A stretch of DNA of 64,000 nt from Gimesia aquarii (GTDB lineage Bacteria; Planctomycetota; Planctomycetia; Planctomycetales; Planctomycetaceae), in assembly GCF_007748175.1 (NCBI RefSeq), contig NZ_CP037422.1:5658334-5722333 (forward strand), given 5' to 3'. The position numbers were made by a program, and so were the translations under genes. Positions 1 to 9,114 of the stretch are shown here, one piece after another. Positions within the stretch are counted from its first letter, which is position 1, and every line of letters begins with the position of its first letter. Under the pieces are notes generated by a model. It was not told where the DNA came from. It did no database searches and saw nothing but the letters and a program-made list of their open reading frames with translations.

Positions 1-2
1 AG

Positions 3-842
3 GCAAAAATACAAAAACTGCTCAAATCAAATGGGCAGAGTTCGCATAATGACAAAATCCTCCCGACTTCAGAATCTTCTGAAACCAAACTGACAGCGGT
101 AGTGAAAGATTCCCATTGGTTACTGGCAACATGGACAGTGACTCAGGGAAGCTTAGACCGTGCCAAAGCAGCATTAGGGGCATACTGGTATCAAGCTGTT
201 CCCGTCATTCGCATTTATGATATTACCACGAATGAAAACAGTCGCACTAGTAAAGCGTATGTCAAAGATGTTGAAATCAAGATCGACTCCGGTTTATGGT
301 TCGTGCAAATCGATCAACCAGCTCGGTCGTATAAACTACAGCTTGGTTTTGTGACGCCACAAAATAAGTTTTTCGGCTTAGTTTACTCTCATAAATTAAC
401 TCCTCCGATGCCTGAAGTCTCTGAAAAAGGAGGCAAAACAAAACGGGCACTCGACAGTAATTACTCAGCCACTCGATCCAGACGTTATACGTCGCGGAAC
501 GAGAACGGTGGTAGCGCTGCCGCTAGACTCGCACTGCCTTTGACGCTCGATTCGAATGGTGGTTCCAATGGATCCCTTAGCAAAAAAGCAAAGCGAGAGT
601 TCCATGTGGAAACAGAATTACTCATTCATGGGACCTCAGACCCGCAAGCAGAGGTCACATTATTAGGAGAGAAAATCCCGGTTAGCAAAGAAGGGCGGTT
701 TGCCCTGCGTCTCAGCCTTCCCAATGGTAGGCAGGTGATCCCAGCCGTTAATACCTCTTCGAATAAACGTAAGCAACAAACGATTGTGCTTGCGATTGAA
801 CGCAATACCAAAGATCTCGAGCCCGTTCAGCTCGACGAGTAA
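3..842 (+). CDS. DUF4912 domain protein, 5' end outside the window
   Basis: The reading frame is open from the first bases of the window, so the N-terminus is missing; the GTG at 102 is only an internal codon. The segment around 102-420 (reading DSHWLLATWTVTQ and onward) has the pattern of DUF4912, a domain of unknown function that often occurs with Ig-like partners. A charged, Ser/Gly-rich linker follows at about 430-600. The C-terminal 75 residues (LLIHGTSDPQAEVTLLGEKI) look like a small beta-sandwich often attached to DUF4912. The gene converges with the radical SAM gene, and the two share a hairpin terminator. The family is recognised; the role is unknown. Confidence 0.75.
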   Translation, partial: AKIQKLLKSNGQSSHNDKILPTSESSETKLTAVVKDSHWLLATWTVTQGSLDRAKAALGAYWYQAVPVIRIYDITTNENSRTSKAYVKDVEIKIDSGLWFVQIDQPARSYKLQLGFVTPQNKFFGLVYSHKLTPPMPEVSEKGGKTKRALDSNYSATRSRRYTSRNENGGSAAARLALPLTLDSNGGSNGSLSKKAKREFHVETELLIHGTSDPQAEVTLLGEKIPVSKEGRFALRLSLPNGRQVIPAVNTSSNKRKQQTIVLAIERNTKDLEPVQLDE

Positions 843-867
843 GGAAATCGCGCTCGCAACGCCAAAT

Positions 868-896
868 GACTGACAGAGAGCGCTTCTCTGTCAGTC
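868..896. terminator. bidirectional hairpin between convergent genes
   Basis: A perfect 12-bp stem (868-879 with 885-896, arm GACTGACAGAGA) encloses a 5-nt loop. It lies 26 nt after the DUF4912 stop and overlaps the stop codon of the opposing radical SAM gene, so it can end transcripts from both sides. There is no long T-tract, so efficiency is uncertain. Confidence 0.6.
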
Positions 897-1763
897 GGCG
901 TTTCCGTAATAGACTTCAGTGGTGAGCCCCGTTTTTTCCTTCACCTTTTCCGCAATCTCATCAACCTGCGCAGAACTAAGCGAAGTCACATAATCTTCAG
1001 TTGTACGACGCGCAATCGTATAAACCTGAACCAGCTTAATCTCGCCTCCTGACTCAATGACTTCGTTGAGCCGATCACAGAACGCTGCGATTTCTGCTGC
1101 ATCAGGTGGTTGCTGATTCACCAGCATAAACAAGCTCTGAATTACAATCGGTCGCTGTTTCGCGACGAGTGCGATGTTATCCAGAATCTGTTGAAATCGA
1201 ATTTTGGTGCGATCGATGATTTTGAAGTAGCTCTCCGTGCCGGCGTCAAGCTTGGCCCAGATCTCTCCTTGATTTTCATCTAATAGTTTGAGTGCGTTTT
1301 GGGTACTTTCCCGATGGAACATACTCGCATTGGTGATCAATACCATTTTGACATCATGCGCTTGATGCTTCTTTTTCAAGTCGGCCACTTCCTTGACAAT
1401 GTTGTCAAAGTTTTTGTAGGTTGTCGGCTCTCCATCGCCCGAAAATGCGATATCGTTCAGCCTTCGCAGCGCTTCAGGCACCGTAGCAAACTTCGGATCC
1501 TGATAAATTTCCCCACTCATGACGAACTTCAGCATGTGATCAAGCTCTGTCAGCAGCTGTTCGAAACCGACAAAGCGGGTTTCCGACTCTTCTCTGCGAT
1601 CAACTTGACAGTAAATACAGTCAAAATTACAGATTTTGTCGGGGTTGAGATTAACGCCGATCGAAATTCCCTTACTCCGCCGGGATAAAACCGGGTAGAC
1701 AAACTTATTCTCGTGATAAGTTCGTTGATGCTGCGAATGCAGGGGAAGTGATGATGACGGCAT
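891..1763 (-). CDS. radical SAM protein
   Basis: This 290-residue protein carries the radical SAM cluster motif CNFDCIYC (Cys45, Cys49, Cys52; CX3CX2C), which binds the 4Fe-4S cluster that cleaves S-adenosylmethionine. The residues around it (VNLNPDKICNFDCIYCQVDR) match the COG0731-like group related to wybutosine-type tRNA-modifying enzymes. A GDGEPTTY segment near residue 117 corresponds to the SAM-contacting GGEP motif. The length is normal and no extra iron-sulfur domain is visible. It stands alone, convergent with the upstream gene. Substrate unknown; a tRNA or protein modification role is only inferred. Confidence 0.85.
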   Translation of the reverse strand: MPSSSLPLHSQHQRTYHENKFVYPVLSRRSKGISIGVNLNPDKICNFDCIYCQVDRREESETRFVGFEQLLTELDHMLKFVMSGEIYQDPKFATVPEALRRLNDIAFSGDGEPTTYKNFDNIVKEVADLKKKHQAHDVKMVLITNASMFHRESTQNALKLLDENQGEIWAKLDAGTESYFKIIDRTKIRFQQILDNIALVAKQRPIVIQSLFMLVNQQPPDAAEIAAFCDRLNEVIESGGEIKLVQVYTIARRTTEDYVTSLSSAQVDEIAEKVKEKTGLTTEVYYGNAD

Positions 1764-1890
1764 AGTTCAATTTCCAGAACGAGGTAGTCGACTTACTCTT
1801 TTTATATGACTGATATCTCAGAAAGACAAGTGGAACTTGATTAGTTATCACCCGAGGCAAACAATCTGTACATATTACTGCAATTTACCA

Positions 1891-1932
1891 TAAAAAATGC
1901 GGTAACGACCATGCTAAGTCGCTACCGCATTT
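1891..1932 (-). terminator. rho-independent terminator of ilvC
   Basis: Arms 1895-1909 and 1918-1932 pair over 15 bp with one G-T mismatch and an 8-nt loop. Read on the minus strand, the hairpin is followed by a run of T (complement of AAAAAA at 1892-1897). It lies about 30 nt downstream of the ilvC stop codon, as expected for an intrinsic terminator ending an ilvH-ilvC transcript. Confidence 0.8.
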
Positions 1933-1960
1933 AAATTTTCAATTTGTATCGCAGATCGGA

Positions 1961-2965
1961 TTAGACTTCTTTCGAATCAATCCAGCTCATCATGCGGCGA
2001 AGCTCTTTACCGACCGCTTCGATGGGATGCTGTCGATTCAAGCGTCGAATCGCTTTGAATGAAGCCTGGTTCGCTTTGTTTTCCAGCAACCAGTTCTTGG
2101 CGAATTCACCATTTTGGATCTCAGCCAGGATTTGCTTCATTTCTTTGCGGGTTTCCTCAGTGACGATGCGGGGACCACTGGAATAGTCGCCATACTCGGC
2201 TGTATTGGAAACGCTGTATCGCATGTAGTTCAAACCACCCTGGTAGAACAGGTCAACGATCAGCTTCAATTCATGCATGCACTCAAAGTATGCCATTTCA
2301 GGCTGATAGCCTGCTTCAACCAGTGTGTCATAACCGGCTTTGACCAATTCACTGACACCGCCACAGAGGACAACTTGCTCGCCAAACAGGTCGGTTTCTG
2401 TTTCTTCAGCAAAACTGGTCTCGATCACACCACCACGAGTTCCGCCGATTCCCTTCGCGTAAGCCAGAGCCAGTTGGCGGGCACTATCAGAGGCACCTTC
2501 AACCAAAGCAATCAATGAGGGAACGCCACCGCCTTGAACATATTCGCTACGAACCAGATGCCCCGGACCTTTCGGAGCGACCAGAGCAGCATCAACACCG
2601 GTAGGTGGCACGACCTGGTTAAAGTGGATATTAAACCCATGCGAGCAGAGCAGCAGATTTCCTTTGCTCAGATTAGGAAGAATTTCGCTTTTGTAGAGAT
2701 CGCCCTGAACTTCATCAGGCAAGAGGATATTGACTAAGTCACCCGCTTTGGTGGCTTCAGCAAGAGGCACGGGATCAAAGCCATGGCTGACAGCCAAATC
2801 GTAATTTTCGCTCCCTTTGCGTTGTCCAATAATGACATTGCAGCCACTGTCGCGAAGGTTTTGAGCTTGTGCATGTCCCTGGCTTCCATAGCCGAGAATC
2901 GCGATCGTCTTGTCTTTGAGCAGCGACAAGTCTGCGTCATCATCGTAATAAATTGTAACTGCCAT
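1961..2965 (-). CDS. ilvC: ketol-acid reductoisomerase (class I)
   Basis: IlvC converts acetolactate or acetohydroxybutyrate to the dihydroxy acid in isoleucine/valine/leucine synthesis, using NADPH and magnesium. The 334-residue length is typical of the short class I form. Visible motifs are the Rossmann GYGSQGHA at 25-32, Arg49/Ser52 of the NADPH-phosphate loop, His109 in [13 protein letters not shown] at 131-139, and metal ligands Asp192 and Glu196 in [10 protein letters not shown]. ilvH lies 170 nt upstream on the same strand, so both are probably co-transcribed. No ilvB or ilvD is in the window. Cytoplasmic. Confidence 0.97.
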   Translation of the reverse strand: MAVTIYYDDDADLSLLKDKTIAILGYGSQGHAQAQNLRDSGCNVIIGQRKGSENYDLAVSHGFDPVPLAEATKAGDLVNILLPDEVQGDLYKSEILPNLSKGNLLLCSHGFNIHFNQVVPPTGVDAALVAPKGPGHLVRSEYVQGGGVPSLIALVEGASDSARQLALAYAKGIGGTRGGVIETSFAEETETDLFGEQVVLCGGVSELVKAGYDTLVEAGYQPEMAYFECMHELKLIVDLFYQGGLNYMRYSVSNTAEYGDYSSGPRIVTEETRKEMKQILAEIQNGEFAKNWLLENKANQASFKAIRRLNRQHPIEAVGKELRRMMSWIDSKEV

Positions 2966-3135
2966 AATCCTGATCTCTTGTATTGATGTAATGCTGAAAG
3001 AAGCAGAACCGGTTCCACTTCGATTAGAACTTCTTTAGTCAAATCGCTGCCATCAAACATTCTTTTAGGCAACGCTCTGCGTTGTGGGACAAAACAGCCG
3101 TGAATAGTTAGTCTGCTGTTTGTCTGGTGGAATGA

Positions 3136-3651
3136 TTAAACAGTTTCCACTGCCTTTGAACCAGAGTCTGCTTTGACTGTTTCGGAACGTAACAGTGCGA
3201 TTCGTCCTGTACGCACGATCTCCAGAATTCCAAAAGGCCTCATCACATCGATGAATGCATTGATCTTGGATTCCTGACCTGAGATTTCGATCATCACGTT
3301 TTCAGAGCTCACGTCAACGATTTTCGCACGGAAAATGTCGACTAATTCACGAATTTCTGATCGTGACGTTCCCGAGGTCGAGACTTTCATCAGCATCAGG
3401 TCACGCTCTACATAGTCCTGGCCGGAAAAATCGACCACTTTGACTACGGTTACCAGCTTTTCCAGTTGCTTACGGACCTGATCCAGTTTGTTGTAATCCC
3501 CTACGACAAAGGTAATTCGGGAAAATTCGGGTTCTTCCGTTTCACCGACAGCCAGGCTCTCGATGTTAAACGCACGCGAAGCGAGCATGCCTGAAATATG
3601 GGCCAAGACACCCGGTTGGTTCATGACTAATGCAGAAAGAACGTGTTTCAT
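3136..3651 (-). CDS. ilvH: acetolactate synthase small (regulatory) subunit
   Basis: This 171-residue protein is the regulatory subunit of acetolactate synthase, which sets feedback inhibition by valine. The N-terminal ACT domain is clear (residues 2-75, beginning KHVLSALVMNQPGVLAHISG), followed by the C-terminal domain of the ALS_ss_C type. It precedes ilvC on the same strand. The catalytic subunit gene ilvB, often adjacent in other bacteria, is absent here and must be encoded elsewhere. The start ATG is supported by the conserved N-terminus. Confidence 0.95.
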   Translation of the reverse strand: MKHVLSALVMNQPGVLAHISGMLASRAFNIESLAVGETEEPEFSRITFVVGDYNKLDQVRKQLEKLVTVVKVVDFSGQDYVERDLMLMKVSTSGTSRSEIRELVDIFRAKIVDVSSENVMIEISGQESKINAFIDVMRPFGILEIVRTGRIALLRSETVKADSGSKAVETV

Positions 3652-3990
3652 CCCAAAACCTTAATGTGTAATTCAATCAAAAACAGGGGTAACGTGAAAA
3701 TCACCGAAGCGTTTAGTTTAGTCTTGTCCCAGAGCACGAGCAAGTCCCGACGTTGATATCTCAGTGCACTCGGTTGAGGATCAGGCGGGTTAGACCGATT
3801 ATGTGCCTCTCTCACCAGTGGACTGGACAGGGGAAAGCCGAAATGGGTTCGTTTTGACTTCCCGGCGGGAGGAGTCTTTCATTTTGTACATTCAGCCAAT
3901 ACCATGGTTTTGACAGTCGAATGCGACTCTGTTTTAATGGTCAATCAGTTTACCGCTGATTTTTTCTCCTATATCTGATCGAGAGCACGG
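3652..3990. other. divergent intergenic region ilvH / recJ
   Basis: About 340 nt separate the divergent ilvH and recJ starts. I looked for a leader peptide rich in Leu/Val/Ile codons with an attenuator upstream of ilvH and saw none. No tRNA or clear riboswitch is visible. Promoters for both genes must lie here, but none stands out. Confidence 0.5.
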
Positions 3991-5754
3991 ATGACTCAAA
4001 ACTGGCGATTTGCTCCTCACGATGAATCTCAGGTCCGCCGTCTCAGTGGGGAAATGCGGATCTCTCCACTTCTTGCCCAGGTCTTAATTGCAAGAGGACT
4101 TCACGACGCAGCTTCGGCGCGGAGCTTCATTGACGCCAAAATGAACGACCTGCTGGAACCCAGTTCCATGCCGGGCATCGAAGACGCAGCCGAGCGAATC
4201 ATTGCCGCGCTAAATGACAAACGTCGCATCACCATTTATGGCGACTACGATGTGGATGGCATGACCTCCACCAGCATTCTGCTCCAGTGCTTAACATTAG
4301 CAAACGGAGAGTGCGACTATTACATTCCCAACCGTCTGGAAGATGGATATGGATTAAGCTGTGACTCGATTCAAACATTGCACGAGGAAGATCCTCAGCG
4401 GCTCGTCATTACTGTCGATTGTGGAATCACCAGTGTGAAAGAGGCGGCGCTCGCCAAAGAACTGGGGCTGGAGCTGATCATCACCGATCATCACCAAATG
4501 AGCGATGAACTTCCCGAGGCGGCGTGTCTGGTTCATCCCCGTTTGCCCGGCAGTACATATGCATTTCCTCATCTCTGCGGGGCAGGGGTTGCTTTAAAGT
4601 TAGCCTGGGCCGTATGTCAAAAGCTGGGCGATGGCCAGAAAGCATCGCCTCACATGCGCGAGTATCTTAAATGCGCAGTCGGGCTCGCAGCGATTGGAAC
4701 CGTCGCGGACGTCGTTCCCCTACTCGGGGAAAACCGAGTCCTCGTCAAATACGGATTGAGCGCCTTCACAGAAAGAGCGCCGTTAGGTTTGCTGGAACTC
4801 TTGAAAGTCGCGGAAATCAAGCCCGACCAGAAACTCGATACCGAAGATATCGGCTTTGCCATCGCGCCGCGCTTGAATGCCGCAGGTCGACTGGGGCAGG
4901 CAAGGCTGGCTGTCGAACTCTTAACCACCACAAATCAGGATCGTGCGATTCAGTTAGCGGCTTACCTCGACGAGTTGAATAAAAATCGCAGAACCGTGGA
5001 ACGGCGGATTCTCAAACAGGCCAAAGAAATGGTGGATGAGAATGAAGATTGGGCCGACCATGCGACACTGGTTTTAGCGCATGCAGACTGGCATCCCGGC
5101 GTGATCGGCATCGTCGCCAATCGAGTCGCCGAGCATTATGAAAAGCCAACCGTCATGATTGCCCTCGATGCGAATTCACAAACCGGCCAGGGTTCGGCGC
5201 GGTCGTTCGCAGGATTTGATTTGCATGCCGGATTCACCGGCTGTTCCGAACACCTGATCCGCTACGGTGGTCATCAGGCCGCCGCCGGACTCAAAATCGC
5301 GGAAGACAAAATCGAAGACTTCCGTCTCGCGTTTGCTGAATTTGCCGCCTCTGCGCCCCAGCCCTCTGATGAAGAGTTACAGATGCGGATCGACGCCGAA
5401 GTCTGTTTAAACGAAATCACAAAACAGTCAGTGCAGGAGCTGGACCGCCTTGGACCATTCGGCCAGGAAAACCCACGGCCCCAATTTGTAGCCACCCGCG
5501 TCGATCTCGCAGAGCCGCCGCGCACGATGGGAGAAGGGGGGCGGCATCTCTCATTGGTTTTCCAGCAGCACAAAACCAAGATCCGCGCGATCGCCTTTGG
5601 CAAAGGCGAATGGGCCAGCCAGATGCAGGAAGACGGCGGTCCGTTCTCTATCAGCTTCGCTCCCAGCATCAATAAATTTCGCGGTTTCGAAAATGTGCAG
5701 TTGCATTTGAAAGATTGGATCTCAGAAAAAACAACCGCGTCAATACCCTCCTGA
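3991..5754 (+). CDS. recJ: single-stranded-DNA-specific 5'-3' exonuclease RecJ
   Basis: RecJ degrades single-stranded DNA 5' to 3' in recombinational repair, mismatch repair and base excision repair. The 587-residue length is standard. The DHH phosphoesterase motifs are present: [10 protein letters not shown] at 84-93 (motif I), VDCGIT at 142-147, TDHH at 165-168 (motif III), and RLNAAGR at 294-300. The DHHA1 part has [10 protein letters not shown] at 367-376 and GGHQAAAG at 426-433. The C-terminal OB-fold part follows ([13 protein letters not shown]). All metal-binding residues are intact. It is divergent from ilvH and monocistronic. Confidence 0.97.
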   Translation: MTQNWRFAPHDESQVRRLSGEMRISPLLAQVLIARGLHDAASARSFIDAKMNDLLEPSSMPGIEDAAERIIAALNDKRRITIYGDYDVDGMTSTSILLQCLTLANGECDYYIPNRLEDGYGLSCDSIQTLHEEDPQRLVITVDCGITSVKEAALAKELGLELIITDHHQMSDELPEAACLVHPRLPGSTYAFPHLCGAGVALKLAWAVCQKLGDGQKASPHMREYLKCAVGLAAIGTVADVVPLLGENRVLVKYGLSAFTERAPLGLLELLKVAEIKPDQKLDTEDIGFAIAPRLNAAGRLGQARLAVELLTTTNQDRAIQLAAYLDELNKNRRTVERRILKQAKEMVDENEDWADHATLVLAHADWHPGVIGIVANRVAEHYEKPTVMIALDANSQTGQGSARSFAGFDLHAGFTGCSEHLIRYGGHQAAAGLKIAEDKIEDFRLAFAEFAASAPQPSDEELQMRIDAEVCLNEITKQSVQELDRLGPFGQENPRPQFVATRVDLAEPPRTMGEGGRHLSLVFQQHKTKIRAIAFGKGEWASQMQEDGGPFSISFAPSINKFRGFENVQLHLKDWISEKTTASIPS

Positions 5755-6311
5755 TTTTCAGTGCTCATTTTGAACTTGACGCCGTCGAGCAGAGAGTGAA
5801 ACTCCTGATTTATGTCTCGCGCGCGCGAGGGAAAAAATTCGGAATGCTGAAGACTTCTGCTCCTGTGGATGCTATCACTATAAAACCTCCTCGTTTGAGC
5901 AAGCTTTCAAAAATCGCCAGCAAAACCGGTTCCCGGACTTCACTACTTTGAGTACTGATTTGCACCCTGGATGAGCCCAAATCGTGTTTCCACTCGTCAC
6001 GAATTAACCAACTCTCAGACAAAACTGCGCAAATATCAAACTTGACCACCCCCCGCCATTCGCGATGATAGTCGAAGCTCAAACAACGAATCTTCCACCA
6101 ACAAAAAAGCAAAGGGAACAAATGAAAAACCAAACACGACATGCCTATCCTCCTTGAAAGGAATCAAATCAAACACACCAGGCAGCAGCAAAAAGGCACA
6201 GCAACTGAAGCAGCACAAAGACCGCCCAACAGATTCTATCCAATAGACACGAACTCATCGTACGTGAAAATAAAGCAGGTGTTATAAGAGCAGCATGTTA
6301 AAGTCATGACT

Positions 6312-6370
6312 TCCAGAATTCGTTTTCGTGTATTTCGTGGTTGCACTAACTCATCTTTTATAAAGGGAAT
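6312..6370 (+). repeat. TTCGTG-type dispersed repeat, copy 1
   Basis: The sequence from TCCAGAATTCGTTTTCGTG to the end of the element recurs at 10607-10672. The two copies are almost identical apart from a 9-nt insertion (AGGTTCGTG) in the second, which looks like slippage of an internal TTCGTG unit. It contains no gene. Confidence 0.7.
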
Positions 6371-6576
6371 GAAACTGAAAAGAGTAGGGAGGAAGAGTTA
6401 CATGGAACCGAAAAAACTATTTTGTTTTCTGTTGTGAAGAAATGGTGCTTTGTCATCGGATTATTAGCTCTTTCAACGCCAATAAGATCGTTTCACCTGC
6501 GAAAAGGTTCCGGACACCTTAAATTAATTCGTGAATGGTTTATTAAACCACTTTGTAAAAAACACCGTCTAAACTA

Positions 6577-6606
6577 GTGACCGGGTAACTCTTATTACCC
6601 CGACAT
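6577..6606. repeat. palindromic repeat, GGGTAA family, copy 1
   Basis: GTGACCGGGTAA faces TTACCCCGACAT across a 6-nt spacer, giving an imperfect hairpin. It is one of at least eight copies between 6.5 and 9.3 kb, with one more at 26.5 kb. Confidence 0.65.
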
Positions 6607-7046
6607 TTATATTCTTCATTTACTCATCTCAATCATATTAAAAACGACTGAATATATAAGTTAAGCTAATTTTGATTTTCGAGATAAGTTTATCAGACAC
6701 ATTAGTCCCAAGTTCGAGTAAAAATTAGAGTAGGTGTAAGCTTTTCGAAAATCGAACGTTATCTGTTTTAGTTGCTCAATGAGATTCAAGTTATTTTCGT
6801 ACCTTGTTGCGTTTCTGTTTTTTCATATCAGCAGCTACTGACTATAACTGTCTAATGTAAATGAATTTATAACTTGTAAAGCGAATTCCCTGAGGTATCA
6901 TATACAGCATGTTGGCTTCATATCCAGCATCTATGTGTGATATGAAGCCCCTGGGGCGTCATATTAAAACAAAAACCGTTTATTTTGCGCGTATTTGTTT
7001 CATATCAGCGTCATATCAGAACAAGGCCGTGCAGGTTAATAACAAG

Positions 7047-7847
7047 TTAGCTGCAGAATTACATAGGAGCATCAAATGAGAAACATATCGCTTATCGCCG
7101 CCTTGGCCTGCATGGTTCTCGTTAGTCTTCCTCGGCACGTTGTGACCGCTGAAGAGCCGAAGGAGTTCAAGTACGCTGGCGTGATTGCATACTCCGTTGA
7201 CCCAGACACACGGCAGTTAGTTGTTTTGCTCGGAAAGGAACACCGCGGGAGGCGTGAACTCAAGTTCTGCCCCGGATTGAAATGGAAAGGGATTGGCGGC
7301 ACACGTGATGGCAATGAAACTACAGTCGAGACTGCCTCACGTGAGTTTGACCAAGAAACTGGGGTTGACGCCAAAACTGGTAAAGGTGCCTATGGCAGGG
7401 GCTTTCTCTTAAAACCGGGGCAACTCAACCCAGAACTTCGGATAAAGCACCCACGTCACAAGAGCTACATCTATCTGGTAGAAGTCCCATACAAGAAGAT
7501 CGGTGACTTTCCGGACGAACGCGACGAGGTCAAGCAGTTGGCGTGGGTTCCCGCAAGCGAACTATATGCGGCTATTGATGCAGTAAAGAAACAACATCCC
7601 GGGCGATTTCCTGACGGGATGATTAAAGGTCGGTGTTTTGCTCAAATCCCAAAGAACTACGTCGGAGAAGATCGCGATTTGTACCCTCCGCTCGTGGATG
7701 AGCTTGAAGGCGATACACTGTTCCGCAAGAAACTAAAGGTTCCACCGCCAAAACCGTAGTGCAGCTAACAAATCGCTCAACCGGAGCGGCGGTTGGGTGC
7801 GGAATCTGAAGTCAAAGTCGCTAGCCGCCGCCCGGTTAGCTAAAGCG
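7047..7847 (+). mobile_element. integron gene cassette carrying a Nudix gene
   Basis: The unit runs from the TTAGCTGC after G7046 to G7847 of the attC simple site GTTAGCC, 801 bp in all. It has the canonical layout: a short 5' leader, one gene filling the unit, and an attC at the 3' end. Its first bases (GTTAGCTGC with the preceding G) are the exact complement of the attC left core GCAGCTAAC at 7761-7769. This is expected if the circular cassette rejoins G7847 to T7047. No integron integrase or attI is in the window, so the cassette is either in a distant array or stranded outside one. Confidence 0.8.
7076..7759 (+). CDS. exported Nudix hydrolase, cassette gene
   Basis: Nudix enzymes hydrolyse nucleoside diphosphates linked to another moiety. 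The Nudix box lies at residues 75-97: Gly75, Glu81 and REFDQETGV at 89-97. The general pattern GX5EX7REUXEEXGU is kept except for Gln in place of the first Glu of the EE pair; the catalytic second Glu (Glu94) is present. The N-terminus has a signal peptide (hydrophobic 5-18, likely cleavage near VVTA-E at 24-26), so the product is probably exported, which is unusual for the family. The gene is the only one in an integron cassette and ends two nt before the attC site. Substrate unknown. Confidence 0.85.
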   Translation: MRNISLIAALACMVLVSLPRHVVTAEEPKEFKYAGVIAYSVDPDTRQLVVLLGKEHRGRRELKFCPGLKWKGIGGTRDGNETTVETASREFDQETGVDAKTGKGAYGRGFLLKPGQLNPELRIKHPRHKSYIYLVEVPYKKIGDFPDERDEVKQLAWVPASELYAAIDAVKKQHPGRFPDGMIKGRCFAQIPKNYVGEDRDLYPPLVDELEGDTLFRKKLKVPPPKP

Positions 7848-7853
7848 TTAGCC
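7761..7853 (+). other. attC recombination site
   Basis: The site folds as attC sites do. Core GCTAAC (7764-7769) pairs with GTTAGC (7847-7852). AACCGG (7779-7784) pairs with CCGGTT (7832-7837), and GCGGCGG (7786-7792) with CCGCCGC (7825-7831), leaving A7785 as an extrahelical base. A variable terminal loop of about 30 nt lies between. The arrangement R''-L''-loop-L'-R' with one bulged base and about 90 nt length is the hallmark of integron attC. It starts two nt after the Nudix stop codon. Confidence 0.85.
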
Positions 7854-8140
7854 GATCTTAGGTCGCATCAACTCATACCTATTCTGGAATTGCAAAAACC
7901 CACTGTTTTTAAAAGACACTCTTTAAAATAAGTGACCTGGTAACGCACGTTACCAAGACATTGTTCGATTTAGGCATTGATAACTAATGACCGGGTAATA
8001 GCTGTCACTTGGACTCTGCTCTTTTGGATAAGCTTGTTAACGTTTAAAGTGTCCGGTAAATACCTATTAACCGGACATTTATTGCTACGGTTCCGCAGTG
8101 CCTGCGTTTGTTCTTCGGACTAATTATTCAGGATAGACTA
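7854..8140. repeat. gene-free stretch with palindromic repeats, copies 2-4
   Basis: No gene is visible. Three members of the GGGTAA palindrome family lie here: 7932-7961 (TGGTAA facing TTACCA), a degenerate copy at about 7988-8014, and 8050-8077 (TGTCCGGT facing ACCGGACA, perfect 8-bp arms). The stem bases differ between copies in a matched way, for example GGGTAA/TTACCC elsewhere but TGGTAA/TTACCA here, so pairing rather than sequence is kept. Confidence 0.65.
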
Positions 8141-8515
8141 TCAATTGCCAGTCGGCATCACAGTCTTTTTTGCGATTGCAGTAACAGTCAATTCGGCGGG
8201 CCAAAGCGAAAAATGGCCACAACCATTAAAACTTTTTTCTGGCGCAGCCAGTATACCGTCGACCTGTACATGGCGTCCGTCGAATTGATCCAACCATTGC
8301 TCGCATTGATTGATCGCCACGAAATCAAAGTTCACCCAAATGCTGGATTGATATGTGCCTACCACATTAGAACGGCATTCGGATTTTGGGATGTGGTTTA
8401 TAGATGTTCCTTCAAAGTCTAATGATAGAACGCCGACCAGACTCACATCTTGCCCTGCAAGTTCTGCCAAACGATCAATCGCATCATTCACCGATATCGG
8501 GTTAAGCACTTTCAC
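8141..8515 (-). CDS. small protein of unknown function, possible cassette gene
   Basis: A 124-residue protein with a GTG start at 8515. The pattern of alternating short strands (VSLVGVLSLDFEG, SSIWVNFDF, GRHVQVDGILAAP and GHFSLWPAELTVTAI) suggests a small beta-barrel, perhaps OB-like, but I cannot name a family with certainty. No signal peptide or membrane segment. Twelve nt upstream of the start lies TGCAGGTGAATAACAAGTT, nearly identical (18 of 19) to the sequence at the 5' boundary of the Nudix cassette, so this may also be a cassette gene, pointing the other way. Its 3' side runs into a palindromic repeat rather than a clear attC. Confidence 0.55.
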   Translation of the reverse strand: MKVLNPISVNDAIDRLAELAGQDVSLVGVLSLDFEGTSINHIPKSECRSNVVGTYQSSIWVNFDFVAINQCEQWLDQFDGRHVQVDGILAAPEKSFNGCGHFSLWPAELTVTAIAKKTVMPTGN

Positions 8516-8608
8516 AATTGTCCCCGAACTTGTTATTCACCTGCATGTCGTTGTATATGATATCTACGAGGCATTCAAAACATGCTCAAACTACTTATTG
8601 TTTAAAAG

Positions 8609-8676
8609 TGACCGGGTAACAATAATTTCCCGGACATAATTTCTGCGATGTCTGGGTAACATGCACTACCCAGACA
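8609..8676. repeat. palindromic repeats, GGGTAA family, copies 5 and 6
   Basis: Two adjacent copies: 8609-8636 (GTGACCGGGTAA facing TTTCCCGGACAT) and 8649-8676, where TGTCTGGGTA pairs perfectly with TACCCAGACA over 10 bp with an 8-nt loop. They lie just downstream (minus strand) of the DUF4304 gene. Confidence 0.7.
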
Positions 8677-8706
8677 TTCTATCAGATCTTCTCTGCCAGT
8701 TGCGCA

Positions 8707-9114
8707 TCAGTTCTCTCTATTCCAGTATGTTTCTGCTTCGGTCTGTATGTGAGTGTTGAGAAGCTCAGCAAGTTCATGCATTGGTCTTGCATTGGCTCCC
8801 TCGTAAATAAACCAGAAATCGTTCTCACCATCGACCTTGGGACCAAGGCGAAGTCGGTTATTGAGGTCGTGGGCAGTTAGTTTCTTGCGTTCAATGATTT
8901 TGCCCCAAGATGTTTCGAACGGACCTGCGGAGGCAAAAGCAACCTCCACAACGAATTTACCACCGGAAGTACTGAACTGAAACGTCAGAAGGTCAGTTTG
9001 CTCGTCTCTCAGGCGGCGAAAATGTGGCATGCTCCCACGAAATCCTATACCTCTCAACTTCGGAATCACAAGTTCCTTCAGGACTTGATTCATTTCTTTC
9101 CGTTTATCATTCAT
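8707..9114 (-). CDS. DUF4304 domain protein
   Basis: From the ATG at 9114 this is a 135-residue protein with the DUF4304 pattern: an N-terminal helix (MNQVLKELVIPKLRGIGFRG), then HFRRL and LLTFQFSTSGGKFVVEVAF. DUF4304 proteins are small, of unknown role, and common among toxin-immunity and accessory gene clusters. A longer open frame starts at 9165, but its extra 17 residues do not fit the family. They would be encoded by a sequence (GGCGTTATATATTTGAG just before ATG) that resembles the right end of an integron attC, so I chose the inner start. Cytoplasmic. Confidence 0.7.
   Translation of the reverse strand: MNDKRKEMNQVLKELVIPKLRGIGFRGSMPHFRRLRDEQTDLLTFQFSTSGGKFVVEVAFASAGPFETSWGKIIERKKLTAHDLNNRLRLGPKVDGENDFWFIYEGANARPMHELAELLNTHIQTEAETYWNREN

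Larger units (their letters stand above)
5755..7046. other. gene-poor stretch with repeats
   Basis: Nearly 1.3 kb without a convincing gene. Open frames here have no recognisable domain, no ribosome binding site and unusual composition. The stretch holds a 14-bp perfect palindrome CTCGCGCGCGCGAG (5816-5829), a copy of a TTCGTGTATTTCGTGG repeat, one copy of the GTGACCGGGTAA palindrome family, and a hairpin with 11-bp arms (6914-6924 with 6939-6949, arm GGCTTCATATC). The word CATATCAG recurs several times between 6820 and 7020. It reads as decayed accessory DNA leading into the gene cassette. Confidence 0.5.

Noticed and set aside
1299-1688. 129-codon plus-strand frame
   Set aside because: It is antisense to the radical SAM gene, whose motifs and codon use are convincing.
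3652-3990. Leader-peptide attenuator for ilvH
   Set aside because: No short frame rich in branched-chain codons and no competing hairpins were found.
5816-5829. 14-bp perfect palindrome CTCGCGCGCGCGAG as a recJ terminator
   Set aside because: It has no loop and no T-tract and may simply be a GC-rich simple sequence.
5810-6218. Two minus-strand open frames of 60-110 codons behind recJ
   Set aside because: No ribosome binding site, no domain, unusual composition; they lie in repeat-rich, gene-poor DNA.
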